Assembly (NCBI GenBank): GCA_017408305.1
Contig: JAFQUU010000029.1
Coordinates: 1 to 13,460 of the forward strand
DNA from: Clostridia bacterium
Lineage (GTDB): Bacteria > Bacillota > Clostridia > Christensenellales > UBA1242
DNA length: 13,460 nt
Reading direction: 5' to 3'
Below the pieces are notes generated by a model that saw nothing but the letters and a program-made list of their open reading frames with translations, had not been told where the DNA came from and made no database searches. Positions 13,163-13,460 of the stretch are shown here, one piece after another; the stretch's first letter is position 1, and every line of letters starts with the position of its first letter. The translations under genes were made by a program, and so were the position numbers.

Positions 13163-13460
13163 ATGAAGTTGTCCACAAAAACATTTTTGTCATACGGTAC
13201 TGGCAATCTTGGCTATGCAACGATAAGCCAAACTGTCAACAATTTTATTATGTTTTTTGGCACATCAGTTTTGGGGGTGAGTGGCACGCTTGTGGGCCTT
13301 GCAGTTGCCTTAAGCACCTTTTGGGACGGCATTTCAGACCCCGTTGTTGGCCATATTTCAGACAACTTTCACTCAAAAAAATATGGCAAACGCACAGGTT
13401 TTATGATTTTTGGCACCATTGGTATGGTGATTTTTAATGTGCTTCTTTGGAGCGTGCCAT
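13163..13460 (+). CDS. GPH-family sugar:cation symporter, N-terminal part (runs off the window)
   Basis: The frame is open from ATG 13163 to the edge, giving 99 residues. It begins with MKLSTKTFLSYGTGNLGYA and contains WDGISDPVVGHISDN (54-68) and KKYGKRTGF (72-80), the first-loop signature of the glycoside-pentoside-hexuronide:cation symporters (MFS_2, MelB-like). Three hydrophobic segments are visible (about 8-33, 35-52, 78-97). Such proteins import di- or oligosaccharides with Na+ or H+; several clostridial members have unknown substrates. The leader is pure A/T next to the ATG and has no ribosome binding site. CATATATT (13126-13133) lies 29 bases upstream, the same octamer as before sigK and spmA, which may be chance. 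Confidence 0.88.
   Translation, partial: MKLSTKTFLSYGTGNLGYATISQTVNNFIMFFGTSVLGVSGTLVGLAVALSTFWDGISDPVVGHISDNFHSKKYGKRTGFMIFGTIGMVIFNVLLWSVP

Noticed and set aside
1..13460. CRISPR array, insertion sequence, prophage, tRNA or riboswitch
   Set aside because: No regularly spaced repeats, transposase, integrase, attachment duplication, cloverleaf or long structured leader was seen; lysS has a leader of only about 15 bases.

Overview
The window is AT-rich DNA that looks like an uncultured spore-forming member of the Clostridia. The evidence is a sporulation sigma factor of the SigK type, a spmA-spmB pair, strong TTGACA/TATAAT promoters, AGGAGG-type ribosome binding sites and short U-tract terminators. 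No phage, transposon, CRISPR array, tRNA or rRNA was found. Most genes are chromosomal housekeeping or sporulation genes, mixed with small lineage-specific units that I could not name.

Layout. Bases 1-145 hold a promoter for a transglutaminase-like protein (146-757, +). A bidirectional terminator separates it from a short-chain dehydrogenase (796-1554, -), whose promoter carries a perfect inverted repeat. A DHH phosphoesterase with an extra C-terminal domain (1634-3067, -) and lysS (3181-4641, +) diverge from two near-consensus promoters. After a shared terminator comes a compact unit: two 67-residue Cro/CI-type repressors in tandem (4670-5083, -), two matching 17-bp operators, and a divergent 42-residue basic protein (5150-5278, +). 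An HExxH metalloprotease-like gene follows (5324-6463, -).

The central block is sporulation-related. A membrane-anchored lytic transglycosylase (7289-7846, -) lies upstream of sigK (6529-7218, -). Diverging from them is a three-gene run: a lipoprotein (7919-8410), an ABC-type ATPase that has lost almost all catalytic motifs except Walker A (8452-9105), and a PucR-type HTH protein (9109-9465). The last overlaps tail-to-tail with a TatD-family nuclease (9462-10229, -). spmA and spmB (10312-11397, +) follow. CATACAAT/CATATATT octamers resembling SigE -10 elements precede the transglycosylase, sigK and spmA.

The right end holds two tandem paralogues of an unrecognised ~270-residue family (11422-13060, -) with conserved ends and an unrelated-looking centre. 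The start of a GPH-type sugar:cation symporter (13163 to the edge, +) runs off the window.

The most interesting items are the miniature CI-like switch with an apparently leaderless repressor, the degenerate ATPase/HTH/lipoprotein unit beside sigK, and the mosaic paralogue pair. All functional statements rest on motif reading by eye; no searches were run.
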